Source of the DNA: Dipteris shenzhenensis
Lineage: Eukaryota > Polypodiophyta > Polypodiopsida > Gleicheniales
Assembly: GCA_047967505.1 (NCBI GenBank)
Contig: CM106541.1
Length of the DNA: 64,000 bases
Reading direction: 5' to 3' (one strand)
Under the pieces are notes generated by a model. The model saw only the letters and a list, made by a program, of their open reading frames with translations. It searched no databases and was not told the origin of the DNA. Positions 11,801 through 21,693 of this stretch are shown here, one piece after another. The position numbers and the translations under genes were made by a program. The first letter of the stretch is position 1. The number at the start of each line of letters is the position of its first letter.

Positions 11801-11996
11801 GCTAGCACGGAATCCGGTCTTTCATGCAAAGACTAAACACATTGAGGTCAGGTACCATTTCATCAGGGAGGTACTTGAGGACAAGCGCATAGAGCTTGTC
11901 AAGGTTCATACAGATGATAACCCTGCAGATATGCTAACGAAGAGTCTACCTAGTCATCGGTTTGAGTATTGTCGTGTATTGATGGGCATTGGATAG
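8856..11996 (+). pseudogene. Copia pol (PR-IN-RT-RNase H), copy 1, broken
   Basis: Domain order is copia-type. Protease: intact DSG at 8866-8874. Integrase: an HHCC finger ending CEHCLYGK, then catalytic Asp at 9449-9451, Asp at 9638-9640 (RTDKGGEY) and Glu at 9746-9748, with the canonical 35 residues between the second Asp and Glu. Reverse transcriptase: YVDD at 11037-11048. RNase H: AEYVAATEGCKEAIWL and the terminal KHIEVRYHFIRE. Lesions: a TAG at 9277-9279, a 13-base tandem duplication at 9311-9336, and another 13-base tandem duplication at 9842-9867. From 9855 to the stop at 11996 the frame is open for 713 codons, so the reverse transcriptase half is undamaged. It would be made as part of a polyprotein and cut by the protease. 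Confidence 0.95.
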
Positions 11997-12038
11997 TATG
12001 CTCACTGGTTGTTCTCCCTTAAAGGCACATTATCCTTT

Positions 12039-12049
12039 AAGTGGGAGGT
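12039..12049 (+). other. Polypurine tract, copia copy 1
   Basis: AAGTGGGAGGT lies directly before the 3' LTR and is identical in copy 2. It is the expected primer for plus-strand synthesis. Confidence 0.85.
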
Positions 12050-12220
12050 TGTGGGGGTTAAAGGTCACTGTGCCTTTACCCCGGTTATGTACAATACTCA
12101 AACACATATATAAATGAATGAAAAAGAAGATTAGGGTGGTTTTGCACCCACCAAAATTTGTGTGGCTCTCTATCTCTCTCTCTCCTTCTTTCGTTCTTGC
12201 TTCCGTTGAGAGCACTCTCA
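12050..12220 (+). repeat. 3' LTR of copia copy 1
   Basis: Same length and ends as the 5' LTR, with about seven transitions between them. Followed by GTTTA, the slightly changed target duplication. Confidence 0.95.
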
Positions 12221-12414
12221 GTTTATGTGTGCCCCATGGCTTCCTAGGTCTTCAACTAGTGAAATAATATTATTCTTACCTTACTGCAAGACACTTTGGA
12301 TTATTGATACCATTCTGTCTCATGGCTAGCATGGATAGGTTATGTGTGCCCCATGGTAGCTCCTAGAGGCTTTATCTAGTGAAATAATACTACCTTACTG
12401 CAAGCCACTTTGGA
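12221..12414. repeat. Duplicated target-site DNA
   Basis: 12221-12300 and 12338-12414 are related direct copies. Both run from G(G/T)TTATGTGTGCCCCATGG through CTAGTGAAATAATA to CTTACTGCAAG(A/C)CACTT. The second copy is preceded by GATAGGTTA, the same bases that precede the 5' LTR at 6290-6298, so it shows the target as it was before copia copy 1 landed. Confidence 0.85.
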
Positions 12415-12572
12415 GTATCAAAACTTGTCTTGCATTTATAAAGGTATTTAATTGGCCCCATACGGGACATGATGTTTAAAGGTTTATCAAATCTTGTGGT
12501 TCTTACCCACAGGACAAGAATATGAAGGTAATCCAAAGATTATAGTCTCATCTTGTAGCCCCTTCCAGAACT

Positions 12573-13012
12573 TGGAAATATATTTCCTTGGATTTTCTTT
12601 CTTTCCTTACCACTACCATGAATGGTCATGATTGCATTTATGTAGTTGTTGACAGATTTTCTAAGATGGCCATCTTCATGTCTACCACAAAGCATTGTGA
12701 TGTAGTGCAAGAAGCCTTGGTATTCTTGTAGCATGTAAGGGTTCATTTTGGTTTGTCTACCTATATTATCTTTGATGGAGACTCACAATTGTCTCTAGAT
12801 TTGGACCAATTTTTGGCAACCTATGGACACTCAAATCAAGCATTCCACAGCTTGGAAACCACCCACTAATGTTTAAATAGAAGTTGTTAATAGAGTATTT
12901 GTTAAACTCATTTGACTTTATTGTTAGCATAAGCTTAAAACTTGGTATGCCTATCTTGGCTACATGCAACAAGCCTACAATAGACAATACCATCGCATTG
13001 TAAGTCTACATT
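12573..13012 (+). pseudogene. Ty3/gypsy integrase fragment
   Basis: Plus-strand translation gives WKYISLDF, GHDCIYVVVDRFSKMAIF, HVRVHFGLS, IIFDGDSQL and later EVVNR and YMQQAYNRQYH. These follow the order of a chromovirus-type integrase core: the first Asp in VVDRFSKMA, the second in the DGDSQ region, and the E of the usual TEVVNRTL block. Stops interrupt it (after VFL, after TTH, and later). No LTR, protease or reverse transcriptase belongs to it here, so it is an isolated relic. Its 5' side is the DNA into which copia copy 1 inserted. Confidence 0.75.
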
Positions 13013-13030
13013 TTGTGTAAGATTTTGAAG

Positions 13031-13109
13031 TGTAATGAGTCAGCTTGAAATTGTATTTCGAAATAGAACCAATGTAATGAGTCAGTTTGAAATTGTATTT
13101 TGAAATAGC
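13031..13109. repeat. Two-copy 42-bp tandem repeat
   Basis: TGTAATGAGTCAG(C/T)TTGAAAT followed by TGTATTT(C/T)GAAATAG occurs at 13031-13068 and 13073-13109. From there to about 13690 I see no gene or repeat worth naming. Confidence 0.8.
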
Positions 13110-14955
13110 ACTTGTGCATAGCAGATGTATTTCCTTCAGACTTTGGGGAGTGGGAACCAGTCAAGTGCTTCTTAGGTAAGTTTACTGCCATTCATGAGAA
13201 TTTAGGAAGGCAAATGCATGCTGGGGGACGAGCATTTTCCAAACAAAAACGTACGAGCGATCTGAGCAGTGGACCTTTAGTCAAGTCTAATTTGATACCT
13301 TCAATATATATATATTTTCAATAAACATCATGTGCAAAAAAATAAAGTAAAAATAATATTTCTTCCAAACAATTTATAGTCAAATCGTCTAGAATCTTAG
13401 GAAGATTTAATTGAGAGACATGGATAGATTTCTATAAAGGACCATTCAAACACACCAAAAGGTCACCACAAACTAAAGTGTGGTGAGTAATACATTGTTC
13501 ATATATAACTCTTAAAGAAGCTGTGGGCAACAAAATACTGTTTACATACATATAATAGCTATATTGTGTCAAGCAAATGACTATCAAAATGCACCCAAAA
13601 ACTCAACACAAGCTACTGTGGTCATATAATATTTGTATGCACCTATGCAAGTTCCTTTGATATAACCACAAGTAGAGATAAACGCCCTTCTTAGCAAGCA
13701 GGTAGAGCTTGGTAGAGTTCTTGCCTACTTAGCGCAAATTGGTAAATAAACATGTGTATCTTCTCATCTAGACCCAAGTATTGCATATAAATGTAATACA
13801 GATGTTTGAATGGGATATATCTATTTTGCCCTTGAGAATGGCCCATAAAGTCCAGACATGTGCATGATGGAAACACTAAAACCACAACATTGTACTTGCA
13901 CCCTTTTCTATGTGATCTTGGAGTGGAAACTAGGTACTCCACATGCTCTCTAGGGACAACTATATTAACATTGTGAACAACACATTCCAAGGAAATAGAC
14001 TTAACTATCCTTGTTCTCATTTCACATGTCAGCTCAATTACCCATTCCACAACCATGCCATCCCTTGTGCTCGGTCTACCTGTTAAATCAGTAGATTTGG
14101 CCCTAGTGCATTGCTTTTTTAATCTAAATCCTCCAGCTACAAATAACCTCATTTCTTCCTCATCCAGGCTTGTCCCCTTCTCAATAGGCCACTCCCTCAG
14201 CACCGCAGGTGGTTTTCCTTCAATGCAATTTGATGGTATCCATGTGTGGTCCATGTTATCCCCACAAAACCAAATCAATTGCCTTCGAATGCCTACTTTG
14301 GTGTTGATTCTCCCAAAAAACTAGGTGCAAGAACACCTCTCTTTCCCGTCCTACCCTTGTGATCTATCAATTTGTGGCATTTGATTCCTTTGTCCTCTAA
14401 CTATCCTTGACACCTCACCTCACTACCTGCATTAGTTCTTCTTATAGCCCACATAGTCTTGTGTACTACCTCTTCTTCAACATATTGATTTGTTTTCAAG
14501 ATTGGTGTGGTATTTTGTTTTCTCTTTCTTGGCTAATTTACATCCTCGCATTCTGGACGATGTGAATCATTTGCATACACTGCTTCTGAGAGAGATTTTG
14601 ACTGCTTCCTTCTCACAGTCTTCAAATCACCCATACAATCTTGACCTCCAATAGTTGCATCCACCTTGCTAGCCACCTCATTATTGAGATCAATGAACTT
14701 GCATGAGTTGCTCCCTATGTCCCCATAAGAGTGCCTTTGAGATAGCTTTTCCAAACTAGGTCCACAACCCAAGTGTAGTCCCTTTAGATATTCTATGTAT
14801 CTTGCAATTTGCAGCAAAACACCCGTCATATCCATCTCACAAGCATTTTTTAGTGTGACAAATTTCACTCCATCATTCGATGCCAACCAACTTCCATGGA
14901 TTGACTCTGCAAGGTTGGCTCTAGGAACTAAAAACTGGTCAGATCCCTCCATGCC

Positions 14956-15028
14956 CTATGTCACAACATAGATCGGTTTCCAATAACAAAAAACAATAAA
15001 GTTGTGAATGAAATAACAAAAGACCTAC
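14956..15028 (-). other. Intron 2 of the Mutator-like pseudogene
   Basis: On the minus strand CTCAAG|GTAGGT opens it and GACATAG|GGCATG closes it. The joined frame reads LK-GMEGSDQ, so both sites look correct. Confidence 0.8.
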
Positions 15029-15812
15029 CTTGAGAATGTATTCTCCCCAATGAGCCACTCTTGCATGCCACCACATAATCCATGTTTCTAAAATGGAGAT
15101 GTCCTTCTTATGTGCATGATGCTTGAACCACAAATGGAGGTTTTTCAACTCAATGTCTGCAGCTTCTTGAGATGGAGCATTCTTCCACTGTCTACACCTT
15201 AGCTTGAATTCCTCATGATCAACTGATGGAAGGAACTTAGCATGGTTTTTCAAGCTTTGCCCCCAATGGAATAAGCAAGATGTCTCTTTTTCTTTGAGCA
15301 CCTTATTGGCATCACCATTGAATACCATTCTAATTGCATGCCAGTTTGATTGTGCCTCATCAGCCATAAACCCTTTAAATTGAGGCTTTGGGAATCCCTC
15401 CTTCTCCATGACTCTATTTAACATTTCCCGAAAAAGGATCTGGGCTTCTGTATCCTCAACCTTGAAATCCCCAATAGTAATAGTTTGTAGCTCTTGAACA
15501 AAAGGGTTGTAAACATGGCATGTCATTGTATTCCAATCATGCATACGTTTGACAAAATCAAAGCAAACCCAACACGATCCTAACTCTCCACTTGGCCTCA
15601 TCTTGTTCACTAGATCAACACCACTACCATGTCCCTTGGTAGACATCTTGAAAACATGACATCTTTCAAATGAAGAAAATTCAAGTTGTCCAGGGAACAC
15701 CATGCTCAAAAAATAATCATATACACACTTTCTTTTTAATTGTAAAAGAGCATCATAACCATCTGCAAAGGATCCACTTTCAACTTGGGCCTCCCTTTTC
15801 CAACGTGCAAGC

Positions 15813-15909
15813 CTATAGTTAAGAACATGTAGCATCAAAATCCCATTACTTATTTTTCATAAAAACTTGAGTACTTTTAATCACATTAAAAGGACAAGTA
15901 TGCACATAC
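15813..15909 (-). other. Intron 1 of the Mutator-like pseudogene
   Basis: On the minus strand AGAGAAG|GTATGTG opens it and ACTATAG|GCTTGC closes it. The split codon AG|G restores DKRR-LARWKREA without a shift. Confidence 0.85.
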
Positions 15910-17003
15910 CTTCTCTTGTCCAAAGTTGGAGTAATCTTCTCTAGTAATGATGTCAATTCAACATCACTCATGGCTTTCAGATCATCTTGAATGACGGCAT
16001 CCAATATTATTTTTTTTGCTAAAGTTTTTTGCAAGGCTTTAGGTCTTCCCATCCCATCTCTTTGTATGAGCTTAGTCAACCTAGCCTTAACTTCCTTCAC
16101 AGCACCTCTGGAACTTCCTTCACCAACGGGATGCAAATGATACCTTGAGTGTATAACACACCTCTTAAATTGTGTATCACCCTTGGGGTGTGGGTAACAT
16201 AAGAATAGCCTACATGGGCACTCTTGCTTGCAGAAAGGACTAGCTCCACAATGCAAACACTTAAGAGTACTATTTCCACCAACATATGATCTTTGAGGAC
16301 ACACTTGTGAAAGTCTCCCTTGCCAATGCTTCTCATTGGCCTCTTTGGTTCTCTCCAAGTGAGGACAAAATATGTTTTTGCATTGTAGATGCCCACCACA
16401 TCTTCGAATTGTAACTAAACCATCAAATCCTATCATATTACTTGTTATATCATCCGTCCAAACATGGTTGTCGTATTTGCTTTCTATCCCCTCACCACGG
16501 TTAGGGAGGTCCGAAGCGGGAAATTCAAACAAAATATTGCCATCATACTTTACTAGAAGTGCATCAACTTCTTGTATTGTTGTTACAATGTCCATAGCTT
16601 TTTTGAGTACACTTCTTGAAGGAAGGTTTTTCAAGAGAGGAACCAAACTTATGGTCTTATCGGATTGTTCATCTACTTGTTTTTTATCTGAGACTTCCTT
16701 ACTGATTCCCATCAAAAGCTTTACACCTCTAAACATGAAGGTGGTTCCAAACTGAGTGTCAAGATGAAACAAGGACTCCTCACCTACAAAGGGAACCTCA
16801 AAGGACAAGTCGTCACACTTGCTATCAAGTAGTTGATGCAAAGAGATTGAGCTCGGTGAAAGTCCAAATGCTAAGTGAAGGTATTCCCTACTAATGCGTG
16901 CAACACCATTAGTTGTTACAACTTGCAGTGTCTTTGACCGATTGTCATTGGACACAATGCAAAATCCATTATACTTGTGGATCACAATCTCCCTTCCTTC
17001 AAG

Positions 17004-19340
17004 TGAAAGGAAAATCAGTCATTACCAGTGTTGAGATCCATTGCTAGCAAACAAGGCACAAGTGAGTAAGCATGTGAGCAATAGTAGTTCATGCACTTGT
17101 CTCCTTTCAAACTCTATACTGACCAACTCTGCACTTGCAGTGCAAAATCATAGAAAGAGGCCATCATTGTTCTTTGATACTAAATCAACTAGAAGATCAA
17201 ACTCATAATATAACCACATTCATTGCCACCGCCACATCCCAAGCACACAAGTCCTTGTAACCACCAATTCACAAGAATCTACTCATATAATCAATTCACA
17301 ACATTCAATCTGGCCACCCACATTCCAAGCACTCAAGTTGGCACCCCATTTATCATTCATTGAAACTTTCTCTAGGATGGAGAGTATGGGGAGTCCTAAA
17401 AGAGTCATGTTACTCAAGGTTGAGCTTTCCTGGAGCCAGGAAAGCCAGGAGTTGGTCTTATCCATACTTGATTTTGCCATTGAGAGAGACAAGCTCACTG
17501 GCTTGAGCCTTGGACTACGAAATGGAATTCAAAGCTCCACCCTTCAAATTTGCAGTTTGTTGATGCATCAATCTCATCCATTGATGACAAATTAATATTG
17601 TCTCCGCAATTCAATTCGGTGAGCTGTTGTCTTGTTCTTCAGTTCGGTGCATTGTTGCCTTTTGTACTAGCCTGCCTCCATAGGTTGAGACTTTGTCTTC
17701 CATTGGTTTCGACGTCCATCTGCTCCATTTTTCATCAGTGTAGACGTCCATCTGCTCCATTTAAAGACCCTTAACTAACTCTGAGTCAGTTGACCTTACG
17801 AAAGTCTGTTTTCTCCTCCGTCAGTAGTGTACAATCCCATTATCTACGTTCCTCACACAGAAGTTCATAACCGACTTCCAATGTGTGTTTGCATGTAAGC
17901 CATGTCTCTCAAGCCTAAACTGATTGAACAGCTCCATCTCAGAGGTAAGGGAGATATTAGAATCTTAAAAGAGTAATATTTGAATGTTTTGTGTGTGTGT
18001 ATGTTTTTGAGAGAGAGAGAGTTTTGCAATGGACGACGGAAGGGAAAAACCAGTATATTCGCATGTTCGAGGGAGTAGGATGTAGGATATTAGCTTGTTT
18101 GAATGTGAGACTCTATGAGAGGAAATGTACACATAATATTAGGAGCTTAAAGGAGAAGGATATTCCATGTTTGCCTGCAAATGCTATATAGCAAGACAAG
18201 TGAGAGAAAATGTTAATGATATAGGTAGCAGGATTTGTTGGATATAAAACTGTCATTAAGGAATGGGGAATGAGTCTGAAGAAGTGTAATAAAACTGTTG
18301 CTGTGATGAGGGTGGGTGGAATGTTGTAGGAAATGTAGAGATCCGAGCATCTCTACATCAACAAGATGCAAAACTTCCAACAGGATATTCTTCATGCTAG
18401 CAAGGAAATTTCTTCTGAACTCATGGCTATCACCTGGCTTTTTACTCCTCTCTTATCACCTGGCTTTTTACTGATTGTAGACAGCTAGCTTTTTACTCCT
18501 CTCTTATCACCTACAAAGTCGACAAACTGCCAAACAACAATTATCAGCCATGGAGGATGACAATGAAACTCCTCTTTCAAAAATAAGAATTACTTGCCAT
18601 CTTTGACAGAAGCTCCTTAAAACCTGACGGAAGATCCTGCCAATGCTCGATTGGAAAGCCAAGGATCTCAGTGTGAGATTAGAGCTATTCCTGCACATGG
18701 ATGATTCACAAAAATAGAATGTGTTTAGGAACATTTGAAACTGATGTATGAGCATACCGACGTTTCTTCGCAAGTTTCTTACTTAAAGAAATTGTTAAAA
18801 GATTAACATGTCCGACTCAGACGACTCAGACAATTTCAAAGATCGCAATTTTGTTGGTTTCTATTTTTCTTGGTCTCTGTTTTTCTTGTGTTATCGATGA
18901 CCAACCAGGTCCCTTTTAGATTCTTGCTCATTATATTCTAACCTACTTCTGGCTACTTTTACAACTGTTGCTTTGTCTATTTTCTTTAGTGTTTATTGGA
19001 TCCCCATAACACTACCCACCTGCGTGTTGGTTCTCTGCCTTTTACTCCTCTCTTATCACTTCTAGCCGCCTTAGCACTATCACATGGGAGGAAATCGTCA
19101 CCATGATCCTTGATCAGGAAGAGTAGTTTATCCTTTGCTCTCGCTAGCTCACTGACTCCCTCCCCTACTATGATTCAGGGACTTTTAGGGTCTTCGTTGG
19201 CTACAACTCTACAAAGGGATCCTCAACACTCATCTCACTCATCTCACTTGTAGAGGGGGCAAGCACTCATCTCGGATCCTCTATGTTCCATCCCTCGGAG
19301 TCCACCTTCTGTCAGTTCACCAACTCTGTCAAAACGACAT
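17004..19340. other. Gene-poor spacer with small repeats
   Basis: No gene was recognised. Small repeats are present: GACGTCCATCTGCTCCATTT twice about 32 bp apart near 17708-17762, a short GT then GA run near 17990-18020, and three copies of CTTTTTACTCCTCTCTTATC between 18437 and 19055. Confidence 0.6.
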
Positions 19341-19583
19341 GTGCTGTTACCACCACACCACCACCAGTGTTACCATTGTTACCATTCGCGACCACACCAT
19401 CGGCCAGATTGTCTAGAGTGCTCTGGGTGGTTCTATAAACTCTCCGCCCTCTCTTCTCTTATTGGCTCTGCTCTGGGTGATTTATGGCACCACAAATATG
19501 GTCATCTTCATGTGGAAGCCCTCCGCCGTGCCTTCCATGATCAAATGGTTCTCGGTCTTCCTGATGTTGGCAATCGACAAAAT
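19341..19583 (+). pseudogene. Copia pre-integrase fragment
   Basis: Plus-strand translation contains GDLWHHKYGHLHVEALRRAF followed by MVLGLPDVGN. The pattern LWH..(F/Y)GHL.....L......V.GLP is the gag-pre-integrase/zinc-finger block at the start of copia integrase. The sequence differs from the two copia copies in this window, so it is another family. Neither the rest of the integrase nor other domains can be read on either side. From 19590 to 20067 nothing else is recognised. Confidence 0.6.
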
Positions 19584-20067
19584 TAAAGAAGAGCAGAAAG
19601 CGCAAAGAAAGATGAACGGAAGAGAGCAAGAGAGAGTTAAAAGAAGAAGCGAAAGCAGTGCACACTCGCTCACCTGAGAGAGCGAAAGTGAAAAGAAGGT
19701 AAATGCATCAACAAGTAGAAGACGCTGGGGGGGAGGTGGAGTGGAGCAACATATTGCTATGCTCATTTTTGATGGAGCATCCATTGGCAACTCCATCTCC
19801 TGGTCCTCACAGTGGACATCGCCTTGCATTTCTGTTTTGCTAGTAGAACCTCACCAAATGCTTTTCGTGTTCCATCCCCACAAAGTTCGTCATCGCCCTT
19901 CTCCAGCTCATCGTCTTGTCATCGAAACACAAATCTTGCTTTCATACATAAGCGCATAGAACTTTGCCCCCAAGAAGACCACAGTAATGAACCCGAAATT
20001 ACCGAACCCAGGTGACGTTCTTTACCCATGCATTACTCCAGGCCCTTGCCTCGAATCGTATACCTCG

Positions 20068-21050
20068 AAACGAGGTGTGATTTTTTGGTGAGCTTTTTGT
20101 CATGAGCTTTTTTTCAATTTTCATGAATATTGCGAGCTTTTCATTCACCTGAGAGAGAGAGAGGGGAGGGGGTCATGGAGTGGGGTGGGTTGAAAGTTTG
20201 GGTTGTGGTTGCAGTTAAGAGGAGAGAGGGGGGGGAGGGGAGATAAAGGAAAGGGGGAGGGACGGGCGCATGGGTAAGGTGGCATGGAGAAGGGAGGGGA
20301 GGGGAGTTGGAACATATATTCATTATCATAGTGGAGAACGTAGAGGGGGAACTTATAAGGTATGCAAAGAGGAGTGCAAGGAGGAGAGAGAGGATGAGGA
20401 ATGTGAAAGTTATGTTCATCTACTAAATGTAAAGGGGAAGGGAGAGCATGTGGGAAATTTGTTTATTTTCAAAGTGTATAATTTGACAGATTTGACCTCA
20501 TATTTGGATTCCTCGTCGAATTCCGGTCATTTTGAGTACCAACATGACCATATTCTGATAAATATTGGAAAAATGGTGTTTTTGTCATTTTGGCCTGTTT
20601 GGGGCCTATTTTGAGTCTAGCGCAGACTCAAAATAGGCCCCAAACAGGCCAAAATGACAAAAACACCATTTTTCCAATATTTATCAAATGACCGGAATTC
20701 GACGAGGAATCCAAATATGAGGTCAAAAATTTCAAATTATACACTTTTAAAATGTACATATCTCCAATAGTTCCTCCCTTCTACTTTGAATATGGACATA
20801 TCTTCCATAATTTTTTGCCTCCTACTGCCACTCATATCCGCCCCCCCTTGTGCATAGTATACACTCTTCCACCCCTCCCACATGCTATGAAAATGAACAT
20901 ATCCTATATTCTCTCCCCCTCTTTCTAACCTCCCCATCTTTCTTATAACAAAAACATGTATGGATTTCTAAAAAAAGCTCGCAAAAACAAAGGAAATGGT
21001 AAAAAAGCTCACATTAAAAAGCTCGCCAAAAGATTTCCCCCCCTCGGAAC
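20068..21050. repeat. Long inverted repeat (about 1-kb hairpin)
   Basis: The arms meet at a five-base centre, AGCGC (20619-20623). The innermost 63 bp on each side (20556-20618 and 20624-20686) are perfect complements. A 24-base insertion exists only in the left arm (about 20532-20555). The next 41 bp (20491-20531 and 20687-20727) are again perfect. Farther out the arms are diverged but alignable, including purine-rich stretches and the outer GCGAGCTTTT / AAAAGCTCGC boxes near 20100-20135 and 20975-21030. It may be a foldback/MITE element or an inverted duplication, and a transcript would fold into long double-stranded RNA. No target duplication was established. Confidence 0.9.
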
Positions 21051-21560
21051 TAGTTTCACTGGCAAAACTAGTTTGGAGCCTTCTTTTCTCTGCCTCCACT
21101 CCATCATTAAAGACAAAAATGACATATTACCAGAGACTCTCACTCTTATAGTGATATGGTTTCACCAGCAAAACTATATCCTGAGCCTTTTTCTCTATGT
21201 CTCCTATCCAATGTTTTGTGCCCCCTTTGCTGTTTCATTTCTCTGGCTCCTCCCCCCCTTGCCCAGTTCCTTTTAGGCCTATCGAGAGCCAGAGCGCAGT
21301 TATTTATATAGTGCAAACTTCTTCAAAATCTTGTGGATCACACATGTAATAGCTATTGGTTCATAACTCTGGATATGGTTTTGCTAGCGAAACTATGATC
21401 TTGCCTTCTTCACACACTGCTAGTTATAGTTGAAGGGAGCCTCACCTATAACATGAAATGTTTATTCTTAACTTGCATTCTGTTATCAGAATAATGTATT
21501 GAGGAACTCCATTTTTTTTAATCATTTAAAAGATGTTTCCATTGGCAAAACTATGAATGG
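21050..21560. repeat. Dispersed degenerate palindrome family
   Basis: Four related short palindromes occur: ACTAGTTTCACTGG then CAAAACTAGT (near 21050), ATATGGTTTCACCAGC then AAAACTATAT (near 21155), ATATGGTTTTGCTAGCG then AAACTAT (near 21372) and TTTCCATTGGCAAAACTATG (near 21534). Just after, TTTAATCATTT(G/C)AAAGATG with GTTTCACT(C/G)TGTCATTT is tandemly repeated (about 21570-21640). They occupy the space between the hairpin and the methylase-like gene. Confidence 0.6.
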
Positions 21561-21693
21561 CATTTTTATTTAATCATTTGAAAGATGGTTTCACTCTGTC
21601 ATTTTTCATTTAATCATTTCAAAGATGGTTTCACTGTGTCATTTATTTGTTTTTCTTCTTGTGCAGGTGAGCTTATTGAAAGTTGTGCAACAA

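Larger units (their letters stand above)
6299..12220 (+). mobile_element. Ty1/copia LTR retrotransposon, copy 1
   Basis: A full-length 5.9-kb element on the plus strand. It has 171-bp LTRs (6299-6469 and 12050-12220) that start TG and end CA, a primer site for initiator tRNA-Met right after the 5' LTR, a 1.4-kb leader, gag, protease, integrase, reverse transcriptase and RNase H in copia order, and a purine tract before the 3' LTR. The flanking five bases are GGTTA (6294-6298) and GTTTA (12221-12225), a target duplication with one change. By my count the LTRs differ at about seven sites, all transitions. The frame is broken by stops and indels, so the element cannot move by itself. Copy 2 lies at 39850-45617. 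Confidence 0.95.
13691..17003 (-). pseudogene. Mutator-like transposase gene with introns, decayed
   Basis: Exon 1 (about 17003-15910) encodes a long N-terminal region with a zinc-binding-like cluster (CGGHLQCKNIFCPH, CLHCGASPFCKQECPC, HSRYHLHP). A 97-bp GT-AG intron (15909-15813) joins it in frame to exon 2 (15812-15029), which has the transposase-like core: GFMADEAQSNWHAIR, then CLFHWGQSLKNH (a C-x2-H motif of Mutator-like enzymes), then WWHARVAHWGEYI. A 73-bp intron (15028-14956) joins in frame to exon 3 (MEGSDQFLVPRANLAESIHG). The C-terminus has a SWIM-like CTCLDF...FKHLYYIY in which the expected third Cys is Phe. Stops near 14533 and 14406 and a frameshift at a T/G run near 14310-14320 kill it. 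The start is unresolved: the open frame begins after a TGA and a pyrimidine stretch that could be another splice acceptor. Terminal inverted repeats were not found. Confidence 0.65.
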
